Shown here: piece by piece, positions 18,191 to 26,724 of the stretch | Numbering within the stretch: the first letter of the stretch is position 1 | Layout of the letters: each line of letters begins with the position of its first letter | NCBI GenBank assembly: GCA_002256245.1 | Contig: NKIU01000002.1 | Location: 310,001-374,000 of the forward strand | Direction of reading: 5' to 3' | Length of the DNA stretch: 64,000 nucleotides | From: Pseudorhodobacter sp. PARRP1 | GTDB taxonomy: Bacteria; Pseudomonadota; Alphaproteobacteria; Rhodobacterales; Rhodobacteraceae | The notes under the pieces: generated by a model | The model's database searches: none | What the model was told of the DNA's origin: nothing | The model's input: the letters and a program-made list of their open reading frames with translations, nothing else | Made by a program: the position numbers and the translations under genes

Positions 18191-18723
18191 AGTTTTGAGA
18201 CATCCGTTGCGATGATGCCAAGTTCCTTGGCGGCAGAAAGCGACAGCGCCGGGCTGTCCAGCCCGCGTTCGGCCTGAAAGCGGCGGATCGCGTCGGCGGT
18301 GGTGGGGTCCATCACGCCGCTGACGGGCGCTGCGTAATAGCCCCGGGCCTTAAGCGCACGTTGCAGGGTGGCCACGAAGTTTACCGTCATATCCTGCGGG
18401 CACGGCGCGCGGAACCAGACCTCTTCGTGATCTTGCAGCAGGCGCTGGTGGGTTTTGGTCTGATAGGCGGCGGGCGTGGTGACGGTGCCTGCGGCGTCGC
18501 GCTGCTCGGGGGTGACGACGATCTGTTCGGTGGTGGTTTCAATCACCGCGGGCGTGGTGTCTTTGGCCCAGCAGGCACCATCGGTTTGGGGCGGCTGTTG
18601 GCCCTCTTTCAGGCGCAAAATGTCGATCGACAGATCGCCCATGGCGGGGGCCTGCACCGACACCTGCGGACCGCAGCCGCCAAGTGCCAGAACCGCGCAG
18701 CCCAAAATCAGACGAAAAATCAT
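18187..18723 (-). CDS. Lipoprotein with peptidoglycan-binding domain
   Basis: Envelope lipoprotein of 178 aa. The signal sequence ends in the lipobox LGGC with Cys17 as the lipidated residue. A Thr/Gln-rich middle follows, and residues about 108-170 form a PG_binding_1 domain (LQRALKARGYYAAPVSGVMD then TADAIRRFQAERGL), the fold that holds on to peptidoglycan. No catalytic domain is attached, so it probably anchors or senses the wall. First gene of the operon with the HD phosphohydrolase and the four-helix membrane protein; the link to the HD enzyme is unexplained. Confidence 0.88.
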   Translation of the reverse strand: MIFRLILGCAVLALGGCGPQVSVQAPAMGDLSIDILRLKEGQQPPQTDGACWAKDTTPAVIETTTEQIVVTPEQRDAAGTVTTPAAYQTKTHQRLLQDHEEVWFRAPCPQDMTVNFVATLQRALKARGYYAAPVSGVMDPTTADAIRRFQAERGLDSPALSLSAAKELGIIATDVSKL

Positions 18724-18922
18724 GCCATGCCCGTATTGCGCCCCGGTTGCGCCGGGCCATGTTGCACCCAGCTTAACCGCAAACCGGGGCTGTGCAAAGG
18801 TGGGTTTGCGGGGGCTGGCCGATGCGATCCGCCGGGCTTGCGAAATTGCGCTGCACTGTGACGGTGCTGCACTGGCAAATGCTGCGGCTTTGGCCTATGT
18901 CGGCGTCAGAGCCGCAGGGTAA

Positions 18923-19282
<360 letters not shown>

Positions 19283-19303
19283 AGCAGGGGGTCGGGTGGC
19301 CGT

Positions 19304-19942
19304 TCAGAACGGATGCGCCTGACCGTCCCATGTCTCGAAACACCCCGTGGTTGCCAGTGACAGGGCGGCAAAGCGCGCGGCAAGGCCTTGGGCTGACTGC
19401 GCTTCCGTGATGTCAGCGCCGCTGCCGCCCATGTCGGTTTGCACCCAGCCGGGGTGGTAGATGCCCACCGCGATGCCTTGGGATTTCAGGTCGGTGGCCA
19501 GATTGCGGCCAAGGTTCAGCGCGGCGGCCTTTGACGCGCGGTAGATATAGCTGCCACCGGGGGCCTTGGTGTCAGAGGCCATTTGCGACGAGATGATCGC
19601 GATCTTGCCCTTGGCGTGACGTAGCGCGGGCAGCAGCGCCTGTATGGTCAGGAACACCCCCACGACATTGGTGTTGAAGCCTTCGGCCCAAAGTGCGGGC
19701 GCGTAGCCATCGTCCAGCCGCTGGCCCCGATCGTGGTAAACCCCGGCGTTGCAGATCAGAAGATCAAGCGTATCAAGGGTTTGGCCCAAGGCGCGCTGGC
19801 CTGCGGCGTCGGTCACATCCAGCAGGCGCAAACCCGGCGTGGGCTTGCGGCTGGTGCCGATCACGGGCGCGCCTGCGGCCTGATAATGCGCAAACAGCGC
19901 ATGGCCAATGCCACGGTTGGCCCCGGTGATCAGCGTGGTCAT
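19304..19942 (-). CDS. SDR family NAD(P)-dependent oxidoreductase
   Basis: Short-chain dehydrogenase of 212 aa with the cofactor loop TLITGANRGIGHALF at residues 3-17, NAG in ICNAGVYHD near residue 65, and the catalytic Ser (IISSQMAS) and YxxxK (YRASK) near residues 118 and 132. It resembles the C-factor-like group of short SDRs, lacking the usual extended substrate loop. Substrate unknown. The start overlaps the DUF1178 stop by one base (TGATG), so the two are coupled. Confidence 0.9.
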   Translation of the reverse strand: MTTLITGANRGIGHALFAHYQAAGAPVIGTSRKPTPGLRLLDVTDAAGQRALGQTLDTLDLLICNAGVYHDRGQRLDDGYAPALWAEGFNTNVVGVFLTIQALLPALRHAKGKIAIISSQMASDTKAPGGSYIYRASKAAALNLGRNLATDLKSQGIAVGIYHPGWVQTDMGGSGADITEAQSAQGLAARFAALSLATTGCFETWDGQAHPF

Positions 19943-20376
19943 CAGTTGGCCTTTCTGCGCGGCATGAAGGGAAGGGGGGCGACCGGCACGCCGTCTTCGA
20001 TCAGCGCGCGGGCGTCTTCGGGCTTGGCCTCGCCATAGATCGCGCGCTGGTCGATGGTGCCCTCGTGCATCCGGCGGGCCTCGGCTGCGAAGTTGAGGCC
20101 AACATAATCCGAGTTCGCCTCAACCTGACGGCGCATCTCGGCCATGGCGGCCTCGATCTCTGAGGTTGGTTCGCTGAGCTTGGGTTTTGGCGCAGGATCA
20201 CCGGCCTTGCGCGCAGGGCGCACGGCGGGGGCCATCAGGGTTTTTTCGATGCTGCGGTCGCCACAGACCGGGCAGCCGATTTGGGCTGCGCCAAGCAAGC
20301 AATCGTAGGCTTCAGCGGACTGAAACCAGCTTTCAAAATCGTGGTCTTTGCTGCATCGAAGGGTATAGCGGATCAT
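19942..20376 (-). CDS. DUF1178 family protein with zinc-ribbon-like head
   Basis: Small protein of 144 aa of unknown function. Residues 1-50 contain a likely metal-binding knuckle: Cys8 in LRCSKDHDFESWF and CPVC in IGCPVCGDRSIEK. A basic linker and a helix follow, and the C-terminal part (EARRMHEGTIDQRAIYGEA near residue 100) is the conserved block of DUF1178. It is co-transcribed with the SDR gene, whose start overlaps its stop. No strong ribosome-binding site is seen before the start. Confidence 0.88.
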   Translation of the reverse strand: MIRYTLRCSKDHDFESWFQSAEAYDCLLGAAQIGCPVCGDRSIEKTLMAPAVRPARKAGDPAPKPKLSEPTSEIEAAMAEMRRQVEANSDYVGLNFAAEARRMHEGTIDQRAIYGEAKPEDARALIEDGVPVAPLPFMPRRKAN

Positions 20377-20426
20377 GCCTGTGCCAGCGCGAGGATAGCC
20401 TTTACCTAATCAGGCTGCGCCGTTTT

Positions 20427-20927
20427 TCAAGCCAGTGCAAGCGCTTGCTCGGGCGCGGGTGCCAGAAGTCCGGCGGCGAACTGGTCGTTCAGCGCCAGCA
20501 ACACCTGCCGCAGTTGCGGCTCGTTCACCTTGCGGGCGGCCTTTTCGGCGGTGAACCACTTGCGGCGGCGTTCCTTGCGTTCGGGGAATTTGTCGAGCAG
20601 TTCCGACACCCGCAGGGCAAACACCTCTACCGCGCATTCGCAACTGCGGGTGGGGCTGAGCAGTTTGACGTAGTTGAAGCCGCCGATCGCGGTTTCGGCA
20701 ATCTCGCCGCGCACGCCCGCCTCTTCCCACGCCTCTTGCCGCGCGGCTTGTGCGGGCGAGCGGTTGTCCATCGGCCAGCCTTTGGGGATCACCCAGCGCC
20801 CGGTGTCGCGGCTGGTGATCAGCAGCACTTCGACCTTTTTGCGGTGCATCCGCCAGCACACCGCACCGTATTGGCGCGGCACGTGCTGAAGCGCCGCATC
20901 GGGCGTCATCTTCAGGGTTTGATTCAT
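20427..20927 (-). CDS. Nudix hydrolase, DIPP-like
   Basis: Hydrolase of nucleoside-diphosphate-linked compounds, 166 aa. The Nudix helix lies at about residues 52-75: it starts with KGWPMDNRS and ends in QEAWEEAGV. Against the canonical G-x5-E-x7-REUxEExGU box, the first Glu is Arg and the Arg is Gln, while the catalytic EE pair is kept. The KGWPM form resembles the subgroup related to diphosphoinositol-polyphosphate phosphohydrolases. The start at 20927 is preferred to the ATG two codons upstream because AGAGG then has a usable spacing. Substrate not predictable. Confidence 0.88.
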   Translation of the reverse strand: MNQTLKMTPDAALQHVPRQYGAVCWRMHRKKVEVLLITSRDTGRWVIPKGWPMDNRSPAQAARQEAWEEAGVRGEIAETAIGGFNYVKLLSPTRSCECAVEVFALRVSELLDKFPERKERRRKWFTAEKAARKVNEPQLRQVLLALNDQFAAGLLAPAPEQALALA

Positions 20928-21102
20928 CTGCATCGGCCTCTAACTCGTACTTTGTGCACTGCGGTTCTTCAGAGCCGCATTTCATTTGGTCTATCGCATA
21001 TCATATCTTGGTTGCATAGCGGCGGCGTGCAAGGGCTGCTCAATTGCTGTTACAAAACCGTTACAATCGTGCTGCGGCGATCAAAAAGGGCGGAAATTGG
21101 CC

Positions 21103-22194
21103 ATGCGTGCCGCGTTGTTCATCGGATCAGAGATTTACCGAGGCTCCAGCTATGGGGCTGCGCATCCGCTGCGGGTGCCACGGGTGTCCACCGTGATGGA
21201 TCTCGGCCGCGCGATGGGCTGGCTGGAGGGGCGCTATCGCAGCAGCCCGCGCGCCAAGCCTGCCGCCCTGCGGGCGTTTCACAGCGACGCCTACATCGCG
21301 GCGTTGCAGGCGGCCGAGGCGGGCACGATCTCGGCCGAGGCGATGTCGCGGCATCACCTTGGCACGCTGTCCAATCCGGTGTTTGCGCAGATCTACAGCC
21401 GCCCCGCGACCGGGGCGGGCGGTGTGCTGTTGGCGGCCGAGTTGCTGGCTGCGGGCGGTGTCGTGCATGTGCCGGGGGGCGGCACGCATCACGGTTTGCC
21501 TGACCGTGCGAATGGCTTTTGCTATCTGAACGATCCGGTGCTGGCGATCATGGCCCTGCGGCGGATGGGGCTGCGGGTGGCTTACGTTGATCTGGACGCG
21601 CATCATTGCGACGGGGTCGAGTTTGCCTTTGCGGGCGTGCCCGAGGTGCTGCTGATCTCGGTGCACGAACAGGCGCGCTGGCCGTTTACCGGGGCGTTGG
21701 GGGTGGCGGCGGGCAATTGCGTCAATCTGCCGGTGCCCGCGCAGTATAACGATACCGAGGCGCGGGTGGTGCTGCATGAGATGATCCTGCCGCGCCTGCA
21801 AGCCTTTGCGCCGCAGGTGATCGTGCTGCAAGCCGGCGCGGATTCGCTGCTGGAAGACCCGCTGTCGCGGCTGGCGCTGTCGAACAACGCCTATGTCGAG
21901 GCATTGGGCGCGATCAGGGCAATGGCTCCGCGGCTGATGCTGCTGGGCGGTGGTGGCTATAATCCGTGGTCGGTGGGGCGGTGCTGGGCGCTGCTGTGGG
22001 CCGAATTGTCGGGGCAGGCGGTGCCCGATGTGCTGCCAGAGGCTGCGCAAGCGGTGTTGCGGGGGTTAAGTTGGGGCGGAGGCGGGCGGCCCCCGCCTGC
22101 GCCCGCCATGCTGAGCCGCTTGCGCGATGCCCCGCGCGAAGGCGCGATCCGGCCCGAGTTGCGCGACAGATTGGCGGTTTTGGCGCGGGCCTGA
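21103..22194 (+). CDS. Histone deacetylase family protein (AcuC/acetylpolyamine deacetylase-like)
   Basis: Zinc-dependent deacylase of 363 aa; bacterial members act on acetylated polyamines or on acetyl-lysine in enzymes such as acetyl-CoA synthetase. Active-site residues are intact: the His pair in GGTHHGLPDRANGFCYLND, the zinc ligands Asp and His in DLDAHHCDGVE, the further Asp in LQAGADSLLEDPL, and the transition-state Tyr in LGGGGYNPWS. The ATG at 21103 is chosen; upstream codons in the same frame run into the promoter region. Because polyamine transport genes lie about 4 kb away, an acetylpolyamine role is possible but unproven. Confidence 0.93.
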   Translation: MRAALFIGSEIYRGSSYGAAHPLRVPRVSTVMDLGRAMGWLEGRYRSSPRAKPAALRAFHSDAYIAALQAAEAGTISAEAMSRHHLGTLSNPVFAQIYSRPATGAGGVLLAAELLAAGGVVHVPGGGTHHGLPDRANGFCYLNDPVLAIMALRRMGLRVAYVDLDAHHCDGVEFAFAGVPEVLLISVHEQARWPFTGALGVAAGNCVNLPVPAQYNDTEARVVLHEMILPRLQAFAPQVIVLQAGADSLLEDPLSRLALSNNAYVEALGAIRAMAPRLMLLGGGGYNPWSVGRCWALLWAELSGQAVPDVLPEAAQAVLRGLSWGGGGRPPPAPAMLSRLRDAPREGAIRPELRDRLAVLARA

Positions 22195-22271
22195 GGCTGG
22201 CTTTGGCGGGTCGCGTTGCGGTTTGTGTGCCCTTGCGCTAAAGCCAAGCCAACCCCTAGCCGGAGAAGCCC

Positions 22272-23165
22272 GTGTCAGACCCCGCCGTATCCGCCCCGCG
22301 CATGAAGGTTGCCTGCATCACCACGGTGCGCAATGACCGGATATTCCTGCGCAAATGGATCGACTATTACGGCAGCAATTTCGGGCGGGCTGCGCTGTTT
22401 GTGATCATCGACGGCTTGGATGAAACCATCCCGCAGGGCTTTGACGGCGTGAACTTTCTGCACCTGCGCCACCGCGATTGGGCCGCCGAGGTCAGCAATG
22501 TGCCGCTGCGCCGGGTGGTGATGGAGCATAACCGCAGCCGCGCGATCTCTGATCTGGCGCGCACGCTGTGGCGCTATGACTACGATGCGGTGATCGCGAC
22601 GGATGTGGACGAATTTCTGGTGGCAGACCCGGCGCGCCATGCCAGCCTTGATGCCTTCCTTCAGGCGCATCAGGTGCGGACCGCGACTCTGTCTGGGCTG
22701 GGGCTGGATGTGGTGCAGGATTTGAAATCGGAACCGGCGATTGATCCGGGCCAACCGTTTCTGGCGCAGCGCCGGGTGGCGGTGGTGTCGAACGCCTATA
22801 CCAAGCCGGTGCTGGCGTTCAAACCGATCACATGGGGCGCAGGTTTGCACCGGGTGAAGCGGCGGAATTTCCACATCTCGCCCGATCTGTTCGTGTTCCA
22901 CTTCGGCATGATTGATTACGAGACCGCGATGGGCCGCGCCAATGACCCCAACCTGATCGCGGCAGGCTGGGGGCCGCATATGCAGCGCCGCGAAAGCCTG
23001 TTCCGCATGGTGGAAGCCGCCACCCCGGTAGAGGGCGCGCCGCTGTTTGACGGCTTTCGCAAGCGGCTGACCTGGCGGCGCAGGCTGCTTGCGTGGAACA
23101 AGCCCGCACCGTTGCCGGGGCCGCCGGTGGTGATCATCCCGGATCGGCTGAGGGCGGTGTTGTGA
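22272..23165 (+). CDS. Glycosyltransferase family 2-like protein
   Basis: Putative glycosyltransferase of 297 aa with a GT-A fold: it opens with VACITTVRNDRIFLRKWIDY at about residue 13, and the metal-binding DxD-type motif appears as ATDVDEFLV near residue 115. The middle HRVKRRNFHIS and HFGMIDYE patterns occur in the small Glyco_tranf_2_4 group that modifies surface polysaccharides. Start GTG 22272 with GGAG upstream. Its stop overlaps the GTG start of the Stealth gene (GTGA), so the pair is translated together and probably works on the same cell-surface glycan. Confidence 0.85.
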   Translation: MSDPAVSAPRMKVACITTVRNDRIFLRKWIDYYGSNFGRAALFVIIDGLDETIPQGFDGVNFLHLRHRDWAAEVSNVPLRRVVMEHNRSRAISDLARTLWRYDYDAVIATDVDEFLVADPARHASLDAFLQAHQVRTATLSGLGLDVVQDLKSEPAIDPGQPFLAQRRVAVVSNAYTKPVLAFKPITWGAGLHRVKRRNFHISPDLFVFHFGMIDYETAMGRANDPNLIAAGWGPHMQRRESLFRMVEAATPVEGAPLFDGFRKRLTWRRRLLAWNKPAPLPGPPVVIIPDRLRAVL

Positions 23166-24127
23166 GCCAGCCGATTGATGCGGTGCTGACTTGGGTCGAT
23201 GGTGAAGACCCGGCCCATGTCGCCAAGCGTCAAGCCTATGATCCGGGGTTTGGCGCGGCGGGGGTGGAGGCCACGCGCTTTGCCAGCCGCGATGAGATTC
23301 GCTTCAGCCTGCTGGCGCTGTTGAAGTTCGCGCCATGGCTGCGCCGGGTGCATATCGTGACGGATGGGCAAATTCCCAGCGTTGTGAGAGAGTTATGGGC
23401 TGATCCTGCGATGCAGGACCGGGTGCGCATCGTCGATCACCGGGTGATCTATGCAGGCCACGAGGATTTGCTGCCGATCTTTTCCGGGCGCACGATTGAA
23501 ACCGCGCTGTTCCGCATCCCTGATCTGGCCGAGCGCTATGTTTATCTCAACGACGATTTCTTCGTGATCCGCCCGCTGCAACCGACGGATTTCTTTACCG
23601 ACAAAGGCCCGGTGCTGCGCGGCCACTGGATGACGCGGGCTTACGGCCTTGTGCCGCTGTTGCAACTGGCGGTGGGGCGGATCAAACGCCGGGGCAAGAA
23701 TTGGCAGCCGGTGGGCTTCAAGCTGCAACAGTTGCGCGCGGCGCGGCTGGTGGGCTGGGGATGGCGGTTTTTCACCATCGGCCACACGCCGCATCCGCTG
23801 CGGCGCGCGACCTTCCAGCGGTTTCAGGCCAGCCGCCCCGGCGTGATCGAGGCGAACATGGCGCCGCGTTTCCGCCATGGCAGCCAGTTCAACCCGGCAA
23901 GTCTTGCCAACCATCTGGAGCTTGCAGCAGGCACCGCGACCATCGCGCCCTCGGACAACACCGTGTATTTCCGCGCCGATGTCGATAAACCGCAACGGAT
24001 CGCTGAAAAGATCGCCGAGGCCGAGGCGCGCGCGGATGCGCTGTTCATCTGCGTCAACAGTCTGGATCAGGCAAGTGCGCCGGTGCAGGCGGATATTCTG
24101 GCCTTCCTGACGCGCCTTATTCTATAG
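23162..24127 (+). CDS. Stealth family capsule/exopolysaccharide phosphotransferase
   Basis: Member of the Stealth family, 321 aa, which transfers sugar 1-phosphates to growing polysaccharides. All four conserved regions are visible: CR1 IDAVLTWVDGEDP at residues 5-17, CR2 RDEIRFSLLALLKFAPWLR with HIVTDGQIP near residue 45, CR3 YVYLNDDFFV near residue 120, and CR4 around HGSQFNPA near residue 240. The start is the GTG at 23162, four bases overlapping the glycosyltransferase stop. No other capsule or polysaccharide-export gene is in the window, so the acceptor glycan is unknown. Its stop overlaps that of the amidase gene on the opposite strand (CTATAG). Confidence 0.9.
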   Translation: MSQPIDAVLTWVDGEDPAHVAKRQAYDPGFGAAGVEATRFASRDEIRFSLLALLKFAPWLRRVHIVTDGQIPSVVRELWADPAMQDRVRIVDHRVIYAGHEDLLPIFSGRTIETALFRIPDLAERYVYLNDDFFVIRPLQPTDFFTDKGPVLRGHWMTRAYGLVPLLQLAVGRIKRRGKNWQPVGFKLQQLRAARLVGWGWRFFTIGHTPHPLRRATFQRFQASRPGVIEANMAPRFRHGSQFNPASLANHLELAAGTATIAPSDNTVYFRADVDKPQRIAEKIAEAEARADALFICVNSLDQASAPVQADILAFLTRLIL

Positions 24128-25534
24128 CGCGGGTGGGCGTTTGGCGGGCCAATCCGTCGCCAGATGATAGGCTTGGCCGATCGCGAGGATCTGCGCATCC
24201 GCGCCCACCTCCCCCGCAATCTGCATCCCCATCGGCAGGCCATTCGCGCCAAAGCCCACCGGCACGTTCAGCGCAGTCAGGCCAATCAGGCTGACCGGGA
24301 TCACCACCTCCATCCAGCGGTGGTAGGTGTCCATCGCGATGCCGTTGATGCTCTGCGGCCAGCGCCATTCCACCGGGAACGGCCAGACCTGCGCCGTGGG
24401 CAGCACAACGGCGTCATATTTGGTGAACAGCCGCGCCATATGGGCATAGTAGCGGCTGCGGATCACGCTGGCCTCATACACCGCTTGCGCGGTCAGATTG
24501 CGGCCCTGCTCGATCTCCCACTGGGTTTCGGGTTTCAGTTGCGCGCGCTTGGCGGGATCGTCGTAAAGCGCCTTCATGCCACCGGCGTTCAGCATGGCGC
24601 GCAGGGTGGTCCAGGCCTGCCACAGCTTTTCGGCGGGGAAGGGCGGGGCTATGGCCTCTACCTTGGCACCCTGATCGGTGAACACGCGCAGGGCGGTTTC
24701 GCATAGCTCAAGAATACCGGGCTCGAACGGGTAAGCACCGCCCCAATCGCCCGCCCAGGCGATGCGTTTGCCGCGCAGACCCGTGTCAAGCGCGCGGGCG
24801 AAATCGCGGCCTTCCCGGCAAAACGGCACTTCGGGGTTCACGCCCGCCTGCACGCTCAGCAGATTGGCGATGTCTTCCACCGTGCGCGCCATCGGACCTT
24901 CGGTGGCAAGGGTTGCCAGATGGGTGTCGCCCTCGGCATCGCCGGGCACCAGACCCCACGAGGGGCGGAAGCCATAGACGTTGCAAAACGCCGCAGGGTT
25001 GCGCAACGACCCCATCATATCCGAGCCATCCGCCACCGGCACCATCCGCGCCGCCAGCGCCGCCGCAGCCCCGCCAGATGATCCGCCTGCAGTTACGGCC
25101 AGATCATAGGGGTTGCGCGTGACGCCATGCACCGGGTTGAACGAATGGCTGCCGTGGCCCCATTCGGGCGTGTTGGTCTTGCCGATAAAGATCGCCCCCG
25201 CAGCGCGCATCCGGGCCGCCAGCAGATCATCCTTGGCCGGCACGAAATCGGCAAACAGCGGCGAGCCGTAGGTGGTGCGCAGGCCTTTGGTGGCGCACAG
25301 GTCTTTCACCGCCATAGGCAAGCCATGCAGCCAGCCTACAGGTTTGGCATCATCCGCCACCCGCGCCTCGGCCATCAGCGTATCGGGATCACGCAGCGAA
25401 ATCACCGCGTTGAGGGGGCCATTGGTCGCCGCGATCTGCGCCAGATGGTCGGCCATCACTTCGGACGGTGCGACTTTGCGCGCCGCAATCATCCGCGCCA
25501 GATCAGAGGCCGACATCTTGTGAAGCGCCATCAT
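24122..25534 (-). CDS. Amidase, amidase-signature family
   Basis: Hydrolase of carboxamides with the Ser-cisSer-Lys triad, 470 aa. The catalytic Lys is in MAVKDLCAT near residue 82, the bridging Ser in DGSDMMGSLR and the nucleophile in the signature AGGSSGGAAAALAARM near residue 155. The ATG at 25534 with AGAGG upstream is chosen; the longer ORF to 25648 has a Pro/Arg-rich N-terminus that looks like non-coding DNA. It lies about 135 bp downstream of the polyamine-type transporter genes on the same strand, suggesting that the operon takes up and hydrolyses an amide-bearing compound. True substrate unknown. Confidence 0.9.
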   Translation of the reverse strand: MMALHKMSASDLARMIAARKVAPSEVMADHLAQIAATNGPLNAVISLRDPDTLMAEARVADDAKPVGWLHGLPMAVKDLCATKGLRTTYGSPLFADFVPAKDDLLAARMRAAGAIFIGKTNTPEWGHGSHSFNPVHGVTRNPYDLAVTAGGSSGGAAAALAARMVPVADGSDMMGSLRNPAAFCNVYGFRPSWGLVPGDAEGDTHLATLATEGPMARTVEDIANLLSVQAGVNPEVPFCREGRDFARALDTGLRGKRIAWAGDWGGAYPFEPGILELCETALRVFTDQGAKVEAIAPPFPAEKLWQAWTTLRAMLNAGGMKALYDDPAKRAQLKPETQWEIEQGRNLTAQAVYEASVIRSRYYAHMARLFTKYDAVVLPTAQVWPFPVEWRWPQSINGIAMDTYHRWMEVVIPVSLIGLTALNVPVGFGANGLPMGMQIAGEVGADAQILAIGQAYHLATDWPAKRPPAL

Positions 25535-25670
25535 GGCCAACCTCTGTGCACATTTCAGGGGGGGGAGTGGGGGAGGATTGGAGGGGGCGGATGCCCTCTC
25601 CAAATTGGGCCGCGCGCGAACACGCGGGGGGCTAAGCACCCCCCGCACCCCCGCTGTCAGCGCAGCCTGT

Positions 25671-26696
25671 TTACTTCTGCAACTCGGTCCAGATCGCGGT
25701 CATGTATTCCTGCGCTTTCGGCGAGCAGGTTGGCAGGAAGTGACCCGAGGCTTTGAATTCCTCTGGCACCACCACTTCCGGCGCGGTTTTCATGTCTTCG
25801 GGCATGAACGCATCCGAGCCTGCAATGCCGTTGGCATAGCGCGCAAACGACGAGATCATCGCGGCGTTTTCCGGGATCATGATGAAATCGAGGAACTTAT
25901 AGGCTTCCTCGACGTTCTTTGCGTCTTTCAGCAGGGCGACCGAATCCATGAACAGCGGATAGCCCTCTTTCGGGTAGCCGTATTTCACATCCGGGTTGGC
26001 CAGACGCACCCGCATGCTCGAGCCGTTCCAGTTGACACTCGCCGCCCAGTCGTTGTTCGACAGCTTTTCGGTGGCGCCGTAATCCATCGACAGCCAGTCG
26101 GGCTTGGCCGCCAGCAGCGCATCGCGGGCTTTCTTCAGCACTTCGGTGTCTTCGGTGCAAGGCTCGCCGCCGACATACCAAAGTGCCAGGTTCACCACGT
26201 CGTTCATCTCGGGGACGACGTTGATCTTGCCTTTCAGCTCGTCCGGCACGTTCAGAAACACCGCCGAGGTATTGATATCGCCGCCGTAAACCTTGGTGTT
26301 CACCGCGATGCCGGTCGAGCCCCATTGCCACGGAATCGTATGGGTGCGGCCCTTGTCCCAAGCCACGTCCTGCCATTCCGGCGCGATATTGCCCTTGTGC
26401 GGCAGCTTGCTGTCATCCAAGGGCACGATCAGGTCTTTTGCCACCCAGATCGGCACATAGTTGGCCGAAGGCACCACCAGATCAAAGCCCGAACCGCCCG
26501 CCTCGACCTTGGCCAAAGCCGCGTCGTTGCTGTCATAATCGGTGACAGTCACCTTGATGCCGGTCTCTTTTTCAAACTTCGCAAGCAGTTCCGGGCTGGT
26601 GTAGTTGCCCCAGTTGAACAGTTGCAGCGTGCCTTCCGCGCTTGCCAGCGCGGTGCTGGCCAGCAGCACAAGCGTCGCCGAGAACAGGTTTTTCAT
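25671..26696 (-). CDS. potF: Polyamine-type ABC transporter substrate-binding protein (paralogue 1)
   Basis: Periplasmic binding protein of 341 aa, class of PotD/PotF. A signal peptide (MKNLFSATLVLLASTALASA) precedes the mature protein at EGTLQLFNWGNYTSPE. Family marks include FEKETGIKVTVTDYDSNDA, GFDLVVPSANY, PWQWGSTGIAVN and SMDYGATEKL. The ATG at 26696 is chosen over 26702, since AAGGGAG is then properly spaced. It shares about two thirds of its residues, by eye, with the next gene upstream, 26725-27747. Ligand is probably putrescine, spermidine or a related amine; the name is by family and not by proven substrate. Confidence 0.9.
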   Translation of the reverse strand: MKNLFSATLVLLASTALASAEGTLQLFNWGNYTSPELLAKFEKETGIKVTVTDYDSNDAALAKVEAGGSGFDLVVPSANYVPIWVAKDLIVPLDDSKLPHKGNIAPEWQDVAWDKGRTHTIPWQWGSTGIAVNTKVYGGDINTSAVFLNVPDELKGKINVVPEMNDVVNLALWYVGGEPCTEDTEVLKKARDALLAAKPDWLSMDYGATEKLSNNDWAASVNWNGSSMRVRLANPDVKYGYPKEGYPLFMDSVALLKDAKNVEEAYKFLDFIMIPENAAMISSFARYANGIAGSDAFMPEDMKTAPEVVVPEEFKASGHFLPTCSPKAQEYMTAIWTELQK

Positions 26697-26724
26697 TGTC
26701 ATCTCCCTTGGTTTCGTCTGGTTG

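Noticed and set aside
20986-21102. N-terminal extension of the HDAC-like protein from 20986
   Set aside because: The extra 39 residues are Cys-rich and unlike the family. The ATG at 21103 starts directly at the first beta strand.
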